Source: Thermohalobaculum sp039821125
Lineage (GTDB): Bacteria > Pseudomonadota > Alphaproteobacteria > Rhodobacterales > Rhodobacteraceae
Assembly (NCBI GenBank): GCA_039821125.1
Contig: JBCBOR010000116.1
Coordinates: 1-9,995 of the forward strand
Length of the DNA stretch: 9,995 bases
Reading direction: 5' to 3'
Part shown: in pieces, positions 1 to 7,043 of the stretch
Layout of the letters: the number at the start of each line of letters is the position of its first letter
Numbering within the stretch: position 1 is the first letter of the stretch
Made by a program: the position numbers and the translations under genes
The notes under the pieces: model-generated
Told to the model about the DNA's origin: nothing
Databases searched by the model: none
The model's input: only the letters and a program-made list of their open reading frames with translations

Positions 1-2261
1 GTCGCGTTGTCGTACTGCGCCTCGCGTTTGCGATCGACTTTGCTGAGCACTGCACCCAGGACATCCATTCGGTGATCGGCAAGCCAAGTCAGAGTGCGCT
101 TGAGGGAGGCGACTGGCGTCTTGTCCCATTGCACCACAACGACCGAGGTATCGACCAGTTTACCGAGGACCGAGAAATCCGAGACCCCCAGGACCGGTGG
201 CCCGTCGATAAGCACCACATCGTAGCGCTCTTCGAGCGTCGAAATGAATTCGGCGAAGGCGGGCGAGGCTAGGACATCTACCGATGCGGCGCGTCCGGTA
301 CGCAAGGGGATGAAGTCGAAGGAGCCATCCTCAGGCGTGACCACCACATCTTCGAGTGGTTCTGCCGAGTCCAAAAGCGTCATCAAATCGTGCCTCGGCT
401 TGATCCTCAGCGCCGGTGCCAACGAGGGACGCCTCAGATCGCAATCGACCAGCACCGCTGACTTGCCCATCCGTCCCAGCATCTCGGCAAGCAGGATCGA
501 CAGCGTCGACTTGCCCTCCTCGGGGAAGGAGGAGGTGACCAGAACCGACCGGATCTTGCCGCCATCGCCGAGCAGGATCGCGTTCCTGAGATAGCGCACC
601 GATTCCGCCAGATCGGAGTTCGGTTTACGCTTGAGATAGCTCAAGATCCGGCTGGCCTGGCGGCGCGAGGCTTTGGGGATCGAGGCATAGACTGAAAGCC
701 CCGTGTGCTCGGTGACCTGGGCAACGGTGCGGAAAGTCCGGTTGAGCAGCCGGAACAGCACCACCAGCCCGAGCCCGAAAGCGAGGCCGGCGACACCGCC
801 CAAAGCCGTCGACACCTTCGTGCGCGGCACGAACGGCGCAAAAGCGGGGGTCGCCGGCTCGATCACACGGCTGTCTGCAGTCTGGAACTCCTCCTGCTCG
901 CGGGTCTCATTCAAGCGCTGCAGGAAATCGTTGTAGATCCGCCGATTTGCCTCTGCCTCTGCCTCGAGCTGGCGCAGACCCACAGCCGCTTCGGACTCGC
1001 CAACTTCGCGCGCCTCAAGGGCTGTCAATTCGGCATCAAGGGTGGCTACTCGGGCCTGTGCTACCTGAACATCGTTCTGCAGACTGCTGACGATCTGACG
1101 GACCTCGACCGCAATCGCTGCATCGGTATCGCCAAGCTCTGTGCGCAGTTCGATCATGGTCGGGTGCTTTGGGCCATAGCGGTTCGACAACTCGGCTTCA
1201 CGCCGTGTCAGCTCGGATCGCTTCTGGCGCAGCGACTGGATCAGTGGTGAGGTCAGGGCTGTTGCTGCACCGGCAGGGCCGAGGCTGCGCACCATCTCGC
1301 GCGCCTGATTGAACTTGGCGCGGGCTTCTGCGAGCTCCGCCTTGCCATTGATCAAGTCGGAGTTCAGTTCGGCAATCTGTTGCCGCGTGATCGAGGCCCC
1401 CTGGGAATCGCCTGTCCGGAAACGGTTCTTGTAGGCTTGGACCTTGGTCTCGCTGGTCTCGAGACGGATCCGCAATTCCTCAACACGTCCGGAGAGCCAT
1501 GTGGTTGCCCGCCGCGCCGCATCGAACTTGGCTTCAAGCTGGTCGACCACGTACTGGTCGGCAACGGTGTTCGCGATCAGGGCAGCACGCATAGGGTCAG
1601 CCGACGTGACCTGAACCGAGATTGCGAACGCCGGCGACAATTGGCGTGCCTTGAGTTTGCCGCGCAGGATACGCACCGCCCTCCGACGGTCCGCTTCGGC
1701 CTGAGCCTCAGGCGATACCGGTGTGGCCGACGGAGCTGGCGCCGCCGTCTCAGCCGGCGGCGTTGTCGCCTGCGAAGCCGGCATGACCTCGCTCATAAGC
1801 CCGGTGATGAATTCCTTCACCTCGGCTTTCTTGCGATCGATCACAAGGCTGGTCGCGGACGGCTCGGCAAGACGCGGATTATATTCCGGATCGCGGTCGA
1901 GACGCAGCTTGTCGACCACGCGTTCCAGCAACGTGTCGCTCTCGATGATCAGAAGCTCGCTCTCCAGCATTTGCCGGTTCAGAGGAACGTCTGAAAGAAC
2001 GCTTTCAATGTCGATCACACTGGTCTGACGGGTGTCCAGCATGATCGATGCCGTGGAGCGATATTGCGGCGTGATCTGCTTGACCAGCGCATAGGCAACG
2101 ATGGCGCCGAGCAAGCCGAAGATCGCCAGCATCCACCGGGCGCCCCAAACGATCTGGAAGATGTCGCGAACGTCCAGCCCACGATCGACAGCAGGCTCGG
2201 GGACGAATGGGACTTTTTGATCCGGAAATCTCACCGGATCTGAATAGTCTATCCTGTTCAT
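1..2261 (-). CDS. exoP: ExoP/Wzc-type polysaccharide co-polymerase with tyrosine autokinase domain (3' end outside window)
   Basis: Inner-membrane protein that controls chain length and export of an exopolysaccharide; the cytoplasmic BY-kinase domain autophosphorylates on tyrosines. Reading the minus strand from ATG 2261 gives 753 codons without a stop. Visible: cytoplasmic N-tail; TM1 about residues 41-62; Wzz-like periplasmic part with long, probably coiled-coil, stretches (about 200-440); TM2 about 485-503; kinase domain with Walker A SSFPEEGKST (Lys584), Walker A' VLVDCDLRRP (Asp606/Asp608) and Walker B VVLIDGPP (Asp686). The visible end, LGAVLSKVDRKREAQYDNA, is the usual run into the Tyr-rich tail, so probably only a few dozen residues are missing. 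ATG 2261 is preferred because GGGAG (2272-2268) lies 6 nt upstream; GTG 2264, directly before it, is an alternative. A Pro/Ala/Thr-rich stretch (161-184) interrupts the periplasmic part. Family assignment is firm; the exact symbol (exoP, wzc, epsB) is less so. Confidence 0.93.
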   Translation of the reverse strand, partial: MNRIDYSDPVRFPDQKVPFVPEPAVDRGLDVRDIFQIVWGARWMLAIFGLLGAIVAYALVKQITPQYRSTASIMLDTRQTSVIDIESVLSDVPLNRQMLESELLIIESDTLLERVVDKLRLDRDPEYNPRLAEPSATSLVIDRKKAEVKEFITGLMSEVMPASQATTPPAETAAPAPSATPVSPEAQAEADRRRAVRILRGKLKARQLSPAFAISVQVTSADPMRAALIANTVADQYVVDQLEAKFDAARRATTWLSGRVEELRIRLETSETKVQAYKNRFRTGDSQGASITRQQIAELNSDLINGKAELAEARAKFNQAREMVRSLGPAGAATALTSPLIQSLRQKRSELTRREAELSNRYGPKHPTMIELRTELGDTDAAIAVEVRQIVSSLQNDVQVAQARVATLDAELTALEAREVGESEAAVGLRQLEAEAEANRRIYNDFLQRLNETREQEEFQTADSRVIEPATPAFAPFVPRTKVSTALGGVAGLAFGLGLVVLFRLLNRTFRTVAQVTEHTGLSVYASIPKASRRQASRILSYLKRKPNSDLAESVRYLRNAILLGDGGKIRSVLVTSSFPEEGKSTLSILLAEMLGRMGKSAVLVDCDLRRPSLAPALRIKPRHDLMTLLDSAEPLEDVVVTPEDGSFDFIPLRTGRAASVDVLASPAFAEFISTLEERYDVVLIDGPPVLGVSDFSVLGKLVDTSVVVVQWDKTPVASLKRTLTWLADHRMDVLGAVLSKVDRKREAQYDNA

Positions 2262-2361
2262 CACCCACTCCCGTCACCCACGCATGTCGAAGCGCGTGCC
2301 CATCCTCTGGACCAGCGCCGGACCATGAAAACCCAATTTACAAACCCAGCGGCGCGCCGAC

Positions 2362-2377
2362 AGCACGTCAGCGTGCT
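2362..2377. repeat. Short perfect inverted repeat upstream of the exoP-like gene
   Basis: AGCACG and CGTGCT flank a 4-nt TCAG, centred about 108 bp upstream of the exoP-like start. There is no T-run, so it is not an intrinsic terminator. The left arm overlaps one copy of the GCACGTCA direct repeat (second copy at 2386-2393). It could be an operator or leader hairpin for the minus-strand gene; a chance palindrome of this size is also possible. Confidence 0.3.
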
Positions 2378-2721
2378 TGAACCCCGCACGTCACTCACTC
2401 CACAGCAACACGGAAAAGTCGCTTGCGCCGACAATGCGAGACCGCTGCCCAGCGAAAATCCCTGCTCAAATTGCTAGGATATCACAGACTTATTTCGATT
2501 TCATCCGTGGCATTGCATCCCGGCCCAGCAGAATCTCTGCAAGACGCCCTTTGAAATGATGAGCCGATTCTCTTGAGAAGCGCCCCCAGATCAGGAATAG
2601 CTTCAATTTTGGCGGATGGCTGAGACTTTCAAACAGTCATAGCGGGAGCTTTAGTTACCAAAAGTGGATCAATTATAAAAATCACTCTACCTTAAAGTGT
2701 AAATACTATCTCAGCCAATTT

Positions 2722-2752
2722 TTGTTCAAATTTTTGCCATCTTGTATATAAT
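2722..2752 (+). promoter_or_regulatory. Candidate distal sigma70-like promoter for the RTX gene
   Basis: A perfect TATAAT at 2747-2752 sits in the AT-rich core, with TTGTTC at 2722-2727 as the possible -35 box. The 19-nt spacer is longer than optimal. Transcription from here would give a leader of about 235 nt carrying all the downstream dyads. In AT-rich DNA such boxes arise easily by chance, so this is only a candidate. Confidence 0.3.
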
Positions 2753-2815
2753 CTGCGCGAGACATGCGGGAGGGTTGCTTTGTTTTCGGGTGGTGCCGAC
2801 TCGTTGTATTCGGCT

Positions 2816-2837
2816 ATGTGCATAGCGTAACGCACAT
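2816..2837. promoter_or_regulatory. Operator-like dyad ATGTGC-N10-GCACAT
   Basis: Two perfect 6-bp inverted half-sites are separated by 10 bp, about 16 bp centre to centre. It lies upstream of the candidate proximal promoter at 2853-2882, where an activator or repressor of the RTX gene could bind. The half-sites and spacing do not match a regulator family I can name with confidence (CRP/FNR sites have a shorter spacer). Confidence 0.35.
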
Positions 2838-2843
2838 TTAGAA

Positions 2844-2868
2844 GGCAACGTATTGCCAAGTAATTGGC
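2844..2868. promoter_or_regulatory. Two overlapping dyads, GGCAA-N4-TTGCC and GCCAA-N4-TTGGC
   Basis: GGCAA (2844-2848) pairs with TTGCC (2853-2857) across CGTA, and GCCAA (2855-2859) pairs with TTGGC (2864-2868) across GTAA. The two 14-bp dyads share the TTGCCAA segment and have the same arm and spacer lengths. The shared segment contains the TTGCCA of the candidate proximal -35 box, so a bound protein, or a switch between two alternative hairpins in a longer transcript, could affect RTX transcription. The structure is seen; the role is inferred. Confidence 0.4.
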
Positions 2869-2882
2869 GAATATTTCTTAAT
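2853..2882 (+). promoter_or_regulatory. Candidate proximal promoter for the RTX gene
   Basis: TTGCCA (2853-2858, 5 of 6 to TTGACA) and CTTAAT (2877-2882, 4 of 6 to TATAAT) are separated by 18 nt. Transcription would begin near 2889, giving a leader of about 107 nt whose first structure is the hairpin at 2901-2927. The AATATT-N4-AATATT repeat (2870-2885) overlaps the -10 region and would make it easy to melt. Confidence 0.35.
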
Positions 2883-2900
2883 ATTTTGCACCGATTTGTT

Positions 2901-2927
2901 TAGAGCCTCGAGATCAGCCGAGCTCTA
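2901..2927 (+). repeat. Imperfect hairpin in the RTX gene leader
   Basis: TAGAG (2901-2905) pairs with CTCTA (2923-2927), then, after one bulged C (2906), CTCG (2907-2910) pairs with CGAG (2919-2922), leaving an 8-nt loop. This 9-bp stem with a single bulge would lie close to the 5' end of a transcript from the proximal promoter candidate, where such stems can protect mRNA. No T-run follows, so it is not a terminator. Confidence 0.4.
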
Positions 2928-2995
2928 GCCCCAAAAAGCCGAAGACAATCACCGGACCGCGCAGACCCTGCTCGATGCGAGCATAACCGTGTGAG

Positions 2996-5900
2996 GTGCC
3001 CGAAGTGACCTATTCCAATCAAACCCAGATATTTGAATTCACGGCGTTCACCGAGGCAGATCTGCTGCAGGGGACCAATGGCAACAGCATTGGGAATTGC
3101 GACAGCTTCACGATGCCCGGAAGCGCCACAGTCTGCTTCTCGGTCACAGACAACGACACCACGCTCTCCGGTGATCGCTACTACAATGAATCCGGGGATG
3201 ACCGCAGCTTCCAGACCGCTGACATCACGGTGGATGGCTCTCAGATCTTCGATGACGTCAAAATCTATGCCGAGCAGTATCACGTGCTGCACGGCTCGGA
3301 CGGCAAGACCTATTACCTGATCGAGATCGAGGTGAAGAACGGCGATGCCCCGGGCCAAGGCGACGACTTTTTCACCTTCTACGGCGATGTGCCGCCCGCA
3401 GGTATCGATCTGCATGTGGTCGGCACCCACAACGTCACCAGCAACTGGATGGACTACAAATGCCTGTCCGCAGGCCTGAAGTGGGATCTGGACGACGACT
3501 GCGCCTACACGATCGAAGCCGAGGATATGGAGCTTTGGAACTACAGGGCCCAGAACAATGACGCAGCCTCGGGCGATGCGCTGATCAAACTCAAAGGCCA
3601 CCAGGGCACGGCCAAGGTCGATTTCGGCGGCGAGGCCGGAAAGTATGACCTCGAGATCGCCTATGTCGACGAGAACGATGGCCAGGGTTTCATCGACGTC
3701 TTCATCAATGGCCAGTTCGTGGCCTGCATCTCGCTGGACGATGACGACAATGGCAATGGCGTGCACAACACGACCTTCTCGACCTTCAAGCTGTCGGGGG
3801 TCGAGTTCAACCCGGGCGACGAGATCAAGCTCAAAGGCCGGATGGACGATTACGAGTTCGCCCGGATCGACAAGATTACCTTCACGCAGGTCAAGGAACC
3901 CGAGTTCCGCGAGTGCGACGACCCAGATGCCGTGCTGATCGACTTCAATGACCTGAATGCAGGCGACGTGGTTGGCATGCAGTTTGAAGGCGTCATGATC
4001 TCGGCGCAGCGCGCGGGCGACGATCCGACTTCGGAAAACGATGCGATGATCTTCGACTCGTCGAACCCGACGGGTGGTGACAATGATCTTGCCACGGCCA
4101 ATCAGGGCAACCTGCTGATCATCTCGGAAGACAATGACAGCAGCGATCCCGATGACAATATCGGCGGCACAATCGAGTTCAAGTTCGACCGGCCATCCTT
4201 CATCTACGATCTCAAGGTGATCGACACCGAAGAAGGCGGCACGATCGATCTGTTTGATGCTGACGGCAACCTGCTCAACAGCGTGGCGATTCCGCAGATC
4301 GGAGACGGCGATATCGCTCAGGTCCTGCTGGACACCGATGGTGTGAGCCGCATGGTCGTCACCCTGAACGGATCCGGTGCCGTCGATGATCTTTGCTACG
4401 TGCCGGGCGAGCCGCAGCCGGGTGCGCTCTCGGGCACCTATTTCTGCGATGTCGACCGCGACGGGGTCGATGACGGCGCTGCCAATGGTGATGCCGACGT
4501 TGCAGGCAAGCTGGTGACCCTGTTCTTCGCAGACGGAACCCGGGCCACCGACATTGCAGGAAATCTCCTCGAGCCTGTGCAGACCGATGCACAAGGGAAT
4601 TACCGCTTCGACAACCTCGCTGCCGGTGACTACGTGGTGATGTTCGAGGACAGCGCCGCCGAGGGCAAGAGGTTCGTCGCGCCAAACTCTGCGAACGGCG
4701 ATGACACCAACGACTCCGATGTCGTCGATCTGACGACTGGGAAAACCGCACCCGTCACAGTGAATGAGGGTGAGGAGACCGAAAACGTCGATGCTGGGGT
4801 TGAAGCACTGCCCGGCGCGCTGTCGGGCACCTACTTCTGCGACGAGAATGACAACGACATCAATGATAGCGGCGACAGCCCGGTCGCAGGCAAGCTGGTG
4901 ACCCTGTTCTTCGCAGACGGAACACCAGCCACTGATATCGACGGCACCCCGATTGCAGCCGTGCTGACAGATGACAATGGCGACTATGCGTTCACCAATC
5001 TGGCGGCCGGCGAATACGTGGTGATGTTCGAAGACAGCATTGCCGAGGGCAAGGACTTCGTCGCGCCGGATTCAACCACTGGCGATGACACCAATGACTC
5101 GGACGTGGTCGATCTCGTCAATGGCAAGACCGCCCCTGTCACGGTCGTTGCTGGCGAGACCACCGAGAACATCGACGCTGGCGTCGAAGAGCCAGACCCG
5201 ATGACTGGGCAGATCGGTGACACAGTATGGCTGGATCTGTTCGGCGACGGGATCCTGAACGATGAGGACTTTGATCCCTTCTTCAGCGGAAGAGAGGAAG
5301 GCGTTGAAGGTGTCACCGTGCAACTTAAGGATGCCACAACCGGAACCGTGCTTAAAGAGCAGCTCACAGATTCGGATGGCAACTACCTGTTCACCGGTCT
5401 CGCAGGCGGTGACTACATCGTCGGCTTTGTTCTACCAAGCGGGTTCGAGTTCACAACCCAGGATGCTGGTGGAGACGATGCCCGCGACTCGGATGCAGAC
5501 CGAACAAGTGGCATGACGGATGTGATAACGCTCGAACCAGGCGGGTCTATCCTGACGGTTGATGCGGGTCTTTTGCGATGCGGGCAAATAGTCGGTACTT
5601 CTCAGGCTGAGGAGAATTCTCCGGTCGGCGGTTATGATCTGCTAGTAGGCTGCGAAACCGATGATACTATTTTTGGACGCTCGGGCGAAGATAAGCTAAT
5701 CGGCAATGGTGGGAATGATGAAATAGATGGGGGTAGTTTCGACGACACGCTTGATGGAGGTGCTGGGAATGACACTCTAGATGGTGGTTCAGAGAATGAT
5801 ATTTTGATTGGCGGGATTGGTGATGACGACATAGACGGAGGTGATGAAGTCGATATTGCAGTCTTCTCCGGCAATTTCACGGATTCGATAATCAACATCT

Positions 5901-6997
5901 TCAACATCTTCACCGGTGAATTGCAAGTCATCGGCGTTGACGGGACAGACCGTGTCCGCAACATCGAAATGCTCCGCTTCGACGATGGCGATGTCGCAGT
6001 CGATGCCCTGATACCGGGCGGCAGCCGGGACGAAGTCACAGCACCGACAGGCTCCGGTGGTACGGTCAATATCGATGTGCTGGCTAACGATATCGGTGTG
6101 GGCGAAGGCACGCTCGAGGTAGCCGAGGTCAATAATGGTGGTTTTGGATCGGTCGTGATTGAAGGCGACGGGACCGTCAGCTATACGGCCGGGGCGAACT
6201 TCGCGGGCTACGACTTCTTCAACTACACGGTGTCTAATGGTCTTGGCTTTGTTCGCACCGTCGAGGTTCAGATTGGTGAGTTGCCTGCACTGGACCCATT
6301 CGATCCTTCCGTTGTCATTATTCCTGATACGATTGGTGTCGACCGCAACATAGTCGATGGAACAAACTCTGATGACAAGATCCTTGGAGGTGCTGGATTT
6401 GACCGAATCGACTCAGGTAATGGAAACGATACGGTCGATGGTGGTCGCGGCGATGATTTGTTGATTGGTGACCGTGATACCGATCTTCTGCTTGGTGGTG
6501 AAGGCGACGACAGGCTGCAGTCTGGCCGCGGATCCGACTTGTTGTTCGGTGAAGTTGGTGATGATGAATTGCTGGGTGAGTCGAGTAACGACATCATGTT
6601 TGGCGGCGATGGAAACGATGACTTCCGTGGTCAAGCCGGTAGCGATTTCATCTCTGGAGGACTGGGTAACGATACCATAATCAATCTCGTAGATGGGGCT
6701 GACATCGCGCTCGGTGGGGGTGGCGATGACGTCTTCTTGTGGAACGAGGCCTCCGATGCTGGCGAGCGCGATCTGATCGATGGCGAGAGCGGTGTCGACT
6801 CCGTATCGATCGAACTGAACGCGGGCATCGCTGATGCTGTTGCCGTCCAAGCCGAGATCGATGCCTATCTGGCAATCGTCGCGGCGAACACGCCAGCGCC
6901 AGGAACGATCAATGATGGTAGCGTCCTAACCGGCACGTTCAGCTTCACCACGATCGATCTTGATATTCGCAATGTCGAGGATGTCTTCATCGCCTGA
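2996..6997 (+). CDS. Large secreted multidomain RTX protein (CBM-like, SdrD-B-like, cadherin-like and Ca2+-binding repeats)
   Basis: Predicted extracellular Ca2+-binding matrix or adhesin protein of 1,333 residues, very acidic, without an N-terminal signal peptide or membrane segment. Order: beta-rich N-terminal domain (about 1-165); CBM6/35-like module (about 170-298, from YTIEAEDMEL); unnamed beta-sandwich (about 311-468, with IFDSSNPTGGD and LLIISED); three SdrD-B-like domains (475-604, 606-732, about 737-860); eight RTX nonapeptides (885-956); the usual post-RTX segment (957-1008); cadherin/VCBS-like domain (about 1010-1095); thirteen more RTX nonapeptides (1122-1248); C-terminal region ending VEDVFIA, typical of type I secretion substrates. 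No catalytic domain is recognised. GTG 2996 is the first possible start after an in-frame stop at 2984; GTG 3005 has better spacing (8 nt) from GAGG at 2993-2996. Lying between EPS genes and carrying a sugar-binding-like module, it may anchor or cross-link EPS, as rhizobial Rap proteins do (inference). Eleven cysteines are unusual for an RTX protein. Confidence 0.9.
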   Translation: MPEVTYSNQTQIFEFTAFTEADLLQGTNGNSIGNCDSFTMPGSATVCFSVTDNDTTLSGDRYYNESGDDRSFQTADITVDGSQIFDDVKIYAEQYHVLHGSDGKTYYLIEIEVKNGDAPGQGDDFFTFYGDVPPAGIDLHVVGTHNVTSNWMDYKCLSAGLKWDLDDDCAYTIEAEDMELWNYRAQNNDAASGDALIKLKGHQGTAKVDFGGEAGKYDLEIAYVDENDGQGFIDVFINGQFVACISLDDDDNGNGVHNTTFSTFKLSGVEFNPGDEIKLKGRMDDYEFARIDKITFTQVKEPEFRECDDPDAVLIDFNDLNAGDVVGMQFEGVMISAQRAGDDPTSENDAMIFDSSNPTGGDNDLATANQGNLLIISEDNDSSDPDDNIGGTIEFKFDRPSFIYDLKVIDTEEGGTIDLFDADGNLLNSVAIPQIGDGDIAQVLLDTDGVSRMVVTLNGSGAVDDLCYVPGEPQPGALSGTYFCDVDRDGVDDGAANGDADVAGKLVTLFFADGTRATDIAGNLLEPVQTDAQGNYRFDNLAAGDYVVMFEDSAAEGKRFVAPNSANGDDTNDSDVVDLTTGKTAPVTVNEGEETENVDAGVEALPGALSGTYFCDENDNDINDSGDSPVAGKLVTLFFADGTPATDIDGTPIAAVLTDDNGDYAFTNLAAGEYVVMFEDSIAEGKDFVAPDSTTGDDTNDSDVVDLVNGKTAPVTVVAGETTENIDAGVEEPDPMTGQIGDTVWLDLFGDGILNDEDFDPFFSGREEGVEGVTVQLKDATTGTVLKEQLTDSDGNYLFTGLAGGDYIVGFVLPSGFEFTTQDAGGDDARDSDADRTSGMTDVITLEPGGSILTVDAGLLRCGQIVGTSQAEENSPVGGYDLLVGCETDDTIFGRSGEDKLIGNGGNDEIDGGSFDDTLDGGAGNDTLDGGSENDILIGGIGDDDIDGGDEVDIAVFSGNFTDSIINIFNIFTGELQVIGVDGTDRVRNIEMLRFDDGDVAVDALIPGGSRDEVTAPTGSGGTVNIDVLANDIGVGEGTLEVAEVNNGGFGSVVIEGDGTVSYTAGANFAGYDFFNYTVSNGLGFVRTVEVQIGELPALDPFDPSVVIIPDTIGVDRNIVDGTNSDDKILGGAGFDRIDSGNGNDTVDGGRGDDLLIGDRDTDLLLGGEGDDRLQSGRGSDLLFGEVGDDELLGESSNDIMFGGDGNDDFRGQAGSDFISGGLGNDTIINLVDGADIALGGGGDDVFLWNEASDAGERDLIDGESGVDSVSIELNAGIADAVAVQAEIDAYLAIVAANTPAPGTINDGSVLTGTFSFTTIDLDIRNVEDVFIA
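4418..5191 (+). repeat. Tandem duplication encoding two near-identical SdrD-B-like domains
   Basis: Residues 475-604 and 606-732 of the RTX protein begin with the same PGALSGTYFCD and share AGKLVTLFFADGT, EYVVMFEDS/DYVVMFEDS, NGDDTNDSDVVDL/TGDDTNDSDVVDL and GKTAPVTV. At DNA level a stretch of 38 nt is identical (4502-4539 and 4886-4923, offset 384 nt); flanking parts have diverged and the first copy has a few extra residues near DGAANGDADVAG. Each copy opens with an Asp-rich, EF-hand-like loop (DVDRDGVDDG; DENDNDINDSGD). A third, more distant copy follows at residues 737-860 and lacks the YFC motif. Confidence 0.8.
5648..5863 (+). repeat. First RTX block: eight in-register nonapeptides
   Basis: Residues 885-956 divide exactly into eight units of nine residues following GGxGxDxUx, for example GGAGNDTLD and GGSENDILI. 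Such units fold into a parallel beta-roll that binds one Ca2+ per turn pair outside the cell. The DNA is lower in GC than most of the gene (48% over 5641-5820 by hand count) and uses codons such as ATA, CTA, GGG and GAT more freely. Confidence 0.9.
6359..6739 (+). repeat. Second RTX block: twelve in-register nonapeptides, a 10-residue break, then one more
   Basis: Residues 1122-1229 form twelve consecutive nonapeptides (for example GGAGFDRID, GGRGDDLLI, GGLGNDTII). A 10-residue unit (1230-1239) breaks the register before a last canonical GGGGDDVFL (1240-1248). Several units are degenerate (GDRDTDLLL, GESSNDIMF, GQAGSDFIS) and may bind Ca2+ weakly. Codon use is again T- and A-richer than in the cadherin-like insert between the two blocks. 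Confidence 0.9.
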
Positions 6998-7043
6998 TGA
7001 CAGAACATTCGGATGCGGGCTGCACGGGCTCGCACCTGCGACG

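Larger units (their letters stand above)
2265..2995. other. Divergent intergenic control region, 730 bp, no credible gene
   Basis: This stretch separates the 5' ends of the exoP-like gene and the RTX gene, so it should hold both promoters. The first 300 bp have ordinary composition; 2641-2760 drops to 33% GC by hand count (40 of 120), far below the flanking genes. I see no tRNA, rRNA, transposase or CRISPR. A 60-codon plus-strand reading frame at 2377-2559 starts with TTG, has no ribosome site and no recognisable protein features, so it is not called. The sub-elements I could make out (a palindrome near exoP, two candidate plus-strand promoters, several dyads) are listed separately. An 8-bp direct repeat GCACGTCA occurs at 2363-2370 and 2386-2393. 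Confidence 0.7.

Noticed and set aside
705..1250. Plus-strand frames over the exoP-like gene (705-1250 and 1380-1994)
   Set aside because: They are shadows of the minus-strand co-polymerase, which reads continuously with Walker motifs and two membrane segments.
2377..2559. 60-codon plus-strand frame in the intergenic region
   Set aside because: TTG start, no ribosome-binding site, no hydrophobic or other protein-like pattern, and it falls in a presumptive promoter region.
2900..4594. 564-codon open frame on the minus strand, antisense to the RTX gene
   Set aside because: It mirrors the codon bias of the Asp- and Gly-rich RTX coding strand; the translation is an odd Val/Ile/Asp/His-rich sequence without domain motifs, and the sense strand has clear protein families throughout.
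5648..6739. Regular repeats considered as a possible CRISPR or satellite array
   Set aside because: The 27-bp periodicity is coding: it follows the RTX nonapeptide and varies at synonymous positions, with no constant repeat and unique spacer pattern.
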